Origin: an uncultured Prevotella sp.
GTDB taxonomy: Bacteria; Bacteroidota; Bacteroidia; Bacteroidales; Bacteroidaceae
Assembly (NCBI GenBank): GCA_934230115.1
Contig: CAKQEI010000089.1
Location: 1 to 7,160, forward strand
Direction of reading: 5' to 3'
Length of the DNA stretch: 7,160 nt
The notes beneath the pieces were generated by a model that ran no database searches, was not told the origin of the DNA, and worked only from the letters and a program-made list of their open reading frames with translations. The position numbers and the translations under genes were made by a program. Below, in pieces: positions 5,108 through 7,160 of this stretch. How positions within the stretch are numbered: position 1 is the first letter of the stretch; each line of letters begins with the position of its first letter.

Positions 5108-6813
5108 TGGCTAACTATTATACCGACCATCCGGAATACGATTTCTATCTTAATCATCCGGAAATGCAGCGTGTTGTGGAACTCAAGGAGCGCAACTTCG
5201 CCGACAAAGACAAATTTGAGGATGCGCCCGTAGACTTCGAGGACGCTATCGAGAACTACAAGCGTGTGCTTGAGATTACTGGCGACATCGCCGCCAACAT
5301 CATCGAGCCTAACTCTGAGGACGTTGACCTTGAGGGCCCGCACCTCGTTGACGGACGTATGCACTACGCCTCTAAGACCTACGAGAACATTGAGGCTACC
5401 CGCAAGGCAGGACTCTGGGGCATCTCTATGCCTCGCCGCTACAACGGCCTCAACATGCCTATCACTCCCTACTCTATGGCTTCGGAGATTGTGTCTTGTG
5501 CCGACGCCGGCTTCCAGAACATCTGGTCGCTCCAGGACTGCATCGAGACTCTCTACGAGTTTGGCTCTGAGGAGCAGCGCCAAAAGTATATTCCCCGCGT
5601 TTGTGCCGGCGAGACAATGTCAATGGACTTGACAGAGCCCGACGCTGGCTCCGACCTTCAGCGCGTCATGCTCAAGGCCACTCAGGACGAGGACGGCACA
5701 TGGCGTCTCAACGGCGTTAAGCGCTTCATCACCAACGGTGACTCCGACATCCACCTCGTGCTTGCACGCTCCGAGGAGGGCACTCGCGACGGCCGTGGCC
5801 TCTCGATGTTCATCTACGACAAGCGCGACGGTGGCGTTACTGTTCGCCACATCGAGCACAAGCTTGGCATCCATGGCTCTCCTACCTGCGAGCTTGTCTA
5901 CAAGAACGCAAAGGCTGAGCTTTGCGGTTCCACTCGCTTGGGCCTCATCAAGTATGTCATGGCCCTTATGAACGGTGCGCGTCTTGGCATCGCCGCCCAG
6001 TCGGTAGGCGTAAGCCAGGCTGCCTACGACGAGGCTCTGAAGTATGCACGCGAGCGCAAACAGTTCGACACAGCGATTGTTAAGTTCCCTGCCGTCTACG
6101 ACATGATTGCCCGCATCAAGGGCAAGCTCGACGCTGGCCGCTCTATCCTCTACCAGACAGCACGCTACGTCGACATCTACAAGGCTCTTGAGGACATCCA
6201 GCGCGAGCGCAAGCTTACCGCCGAGGAGCGTCAGGAGCTGAAGAAATACTCTCGTCTTGCCGATGCCTTCACTCCGCTCGCCAAAGGTATGAACTCTGAG
6301 TATGCCAACCAGAACACCTACGACGCTATCCAGGTACATGGCGGTTCGGGCTTCATCATGGAGTACAAGTGCCAGCGTCTGTATCGCGACGCACGCATAT
6401 TCTCTATCTACGAGGGCACAACCCAGCTTCAGGTGGTGGCAGCCATCCGCTACATCTCCAACGGCACCTACCTCTCTATCATCAAGGAGATGCTCGAAAA
6501 GGAAGTGGCAGAGGAACTTAAGCCGCTCAAGACTCGCGTCGTAGAGATGGTTAAGCTCTACGAGCAGGCTCTCGACTACGTGAAGGAGGCTCAGGACCAG
6601 GAGATGCACGACTTCCTCGCACGCCGCCTCTACAACATGACTTGCGAGATTATCATGTCGCTCCTCATTCTCGACGATGCCACCCGCTCGGCCGAACTCT
6701 TCGCCAAGAGTGCCAACGTATATGTGCGCATGGCTCAGGCCAACGTCATTGGCGAACATGCCTACATCATGAACTATATAAAGGAAGACCTTTCGAGCTT
6801 CCGCGCTGAATAA
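5107..6813 (+). CDS. Long-form acyl-CoA dehydrogenase (ETF partner)
   Basis: 568 residues against about 380 for ordinary short-chain acyl-CoA dehydrogenases. The start ATG overlaps the etfA stop (TAATG). Family features in order: an N-terminal extension of about 40 residues, a helical domain, the flavin/substrate motif LTEPDAGSD (175-183), KRFITNGDSD (205-214), ARERKQF (314-320), QVHGGSGF (409-416), and IYEGTTQLQ with the catalytic base E436. Extra sequence lies in the helical domain (about 355-400, charged) and in a C-terminal helical tail (about 450-568), an architecture like that of the larger dehydrogenases such as DmdC-type enzymes. It should catalyse FAD-dependent alpha,beta-dehydrogenation of an acyl-CoA, or the reverse, exchanging electrons with EtfAB. 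The substrate cannot be told: no thiolase, hydratase or CoA ligase/transferase is in the window. Assignment to the family is firm. Confidence 0.93.
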   Translation: MANYYTDHPEYDFYLNHPEMQRVVELKERNFADKDKFEDAPVDFEDAIENYKRVLEITGDIAANIIEPNSEDVDLEGPHLVDGRMHYASKTYENIEATRKAGLWGISMPRRYNGLNMPITPYSMASEIVSCADAGFQNIWSLQDCIETLYEFGSEEQRQKYIPRVCAGETMSMDLTEPDAGSDLQRVMLKATQDEDGTWRLNGVKRFITNGDSDIHLVLARSEEGTRDGRGLSMFIYDKRDGGVTVRHIEHKLGIHGSPTCELVYKNAKAELCGSTRLGLIKYVMALMNGARLGIAAQSVGVSQAAYDEALKYARERKQFDTAIVKFPAVYDMIARIKGKLDAGRSILYQTARYVDIYKALEDIQRERKLTAEERQELKKYSRLADAFTPLAKGMNSEYANQNTYDAIQVHGGSGFIMEYKCQRLYRDARIFSIYEGTTQLQVVAAIRYISNGTYLSIIKEMLEKEVAEELKPLKTRVVEMVKLYEQALDYVKEAQDQEMHDFLARRLYNMTCEIIMSLLILDDATRSAELFAKSANVYVRMAQANVIGEHAYIMNYIKEDLSSFRAE

Positions 6814-6847
6814 AAAGAAAGAGTAAATTAAAATTGTCAATCTTAGA

Positions 6848-6886
6848 GGGTGTGATGGAATGTGAATTTCGTCGCACCCGTTTTTT
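6848..6886 (+). terminator. Intrinsic terminator of the etf operon
   Basis: GGGTGTGATGGAA (6848-6860) pairs with TTTCGTCGCACCC (6867-6879) around the loop TGTGAA, 13 bp with three G-U pairs, followed by G and six T (6881-6886). It lies 34 bases after the dehydrogenase stop. The minus strand has no T run beyond the stem, so it acts in one direction and closes the three-gene operon. Confidence 0.88.
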
Positions 6887-7160
6887 ATGCGCAAGTTTGA
6901 CGTCATGCGACGTGGGCTATCTTATCATCCAATTCCTGTAACAACTAAAAATGAGAAATAATTACAGTAAAGTAGCTATGGCGTTAATACCTAAAACGGC
7001 GAACGTAAGGACGAGTTTTGCTAAAACGCCAAGGTTACAAACGGCAATATAATAGGTACCGACGAAATAAGCGCAACAAGTATTGCAACAAACGCCAAAT
7101 CAAGACCAACGGAGGACGGTTGGCTGATTACACATTACTGTTGTTTGAGGAAACAGTCAA
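6887..7160 (+). pseudogene. Possible frame-broken coding remnant, otherwise non-coding
   Basis: No complete gene is visible. Three plus-strand stretches follow one another in three different frames: 24 codons from ATG 6887 (beginning MRKFDVMRRG, stop 6959-6961), 33 codons from ATG 6951 (beginning MRNNYSKVAM, stop 7050-7052), and an open stretch from about 7052 to the window edge containing SRPTEDGWLITHY. The peptides look protein-like, but the first ATG sits directly on the T tract of the etf terminator and no family is recognised. It may be a decayed gene, the start of a gene beyond the window, or chance; confidence is low. Confidence 0.2.

Noticed and set aside
5107..6813. Naming the dehydrogenase DmdC or butyryl-CoA dehydrogenase.
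   Set aside because: Length resembles DmdC-type enzymes and the catalytic motif resembles Bcd, but no pathway partners are present, so substrate names are not supported.
5620..6906. A long open frame of over 400 codons on the minus strand opposite the acyl-CoA dehydrogenase.
   Set aside because: It is antisense to a gene with unmistakable catalytic motifs, runs through the operon terminator and shows no family features. Long antisense frames are expected with the strong codon bias of this gene.
1..7160. CRISPR array, insertion sequence or phage/plasmid origin.
   Set aside because: No regularly spaced repeats, transposase, integrase, terminal inverted repeats or iteron series are visible.

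Overview
The window looks like a chromosomal segment from an anaerobic Bacteroidales bacterium, probably near Prevotella; the genus is a guess. The best evidence is its promoters. Three match the Bacteroidetes sigma-ABfr pattern (-33 TTTG or TTG, 19-20 base spacer, -7 TAnnTTTG), in front of a possible small RNA, a tRNA-Arg and the etf operon. Starts follow A/T-rich leaders without clear Shine-Dalgarno sequences, and intergenic DNA is AT-rich.

Layout: 1-463 has no protein gene. It holds a compact promoter plus intrinsic terminator that would give a transcript of about 68 nt, then a weaker promoter and a hairpin in front of the first gene. 464-922 encodes a small VanZ-like membrane protein. 975-2741, 52 bases downstream, encodes an exported 588-residue protein with a novel N-terminal region, a fibronectin-III-like beta domain and a von Willebrand A domain with a complete MIDAS metal site. 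2795-2867 carries two back-to-back hairpins between this gene and a minus-strand tRNA-Arg(ACG) at 2881-2954, which has its own consensus promoter.

3216-6813 is a tight three-gene operon: etfB, etfA and a long acyl-CoA dehydrogenase (568 residues). Both junctions are one-base TAATG overlaps. A perfect promoter precedes it, with three copies of TGCACAAAA/TTTTGTGCA just upstream, and a strong intrinsic terminator follows at 6848-6886. The dehydrogenase would oxidise an acyl-CoA or reduce an enoyl-CoA and exchange electrons with the EtfAB flavoprotein. EtfB carries the DGDTAQVGP motif seen in electron-bifurcating clostridial types, so coupling to NADH and ferredoxin is possible but unproven. The final ~270 bases hold no complete gene, only short open stretches in shifting frames.

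Most notable: the self-contained small-RNA-like unit; the repeated operator-like motif before etfB; and a paired departure from the usual ETF sequence, in which a conserved Arg of EtfA is Tyr and the EtfB Glu recalled as its salt-bridge partner is His.
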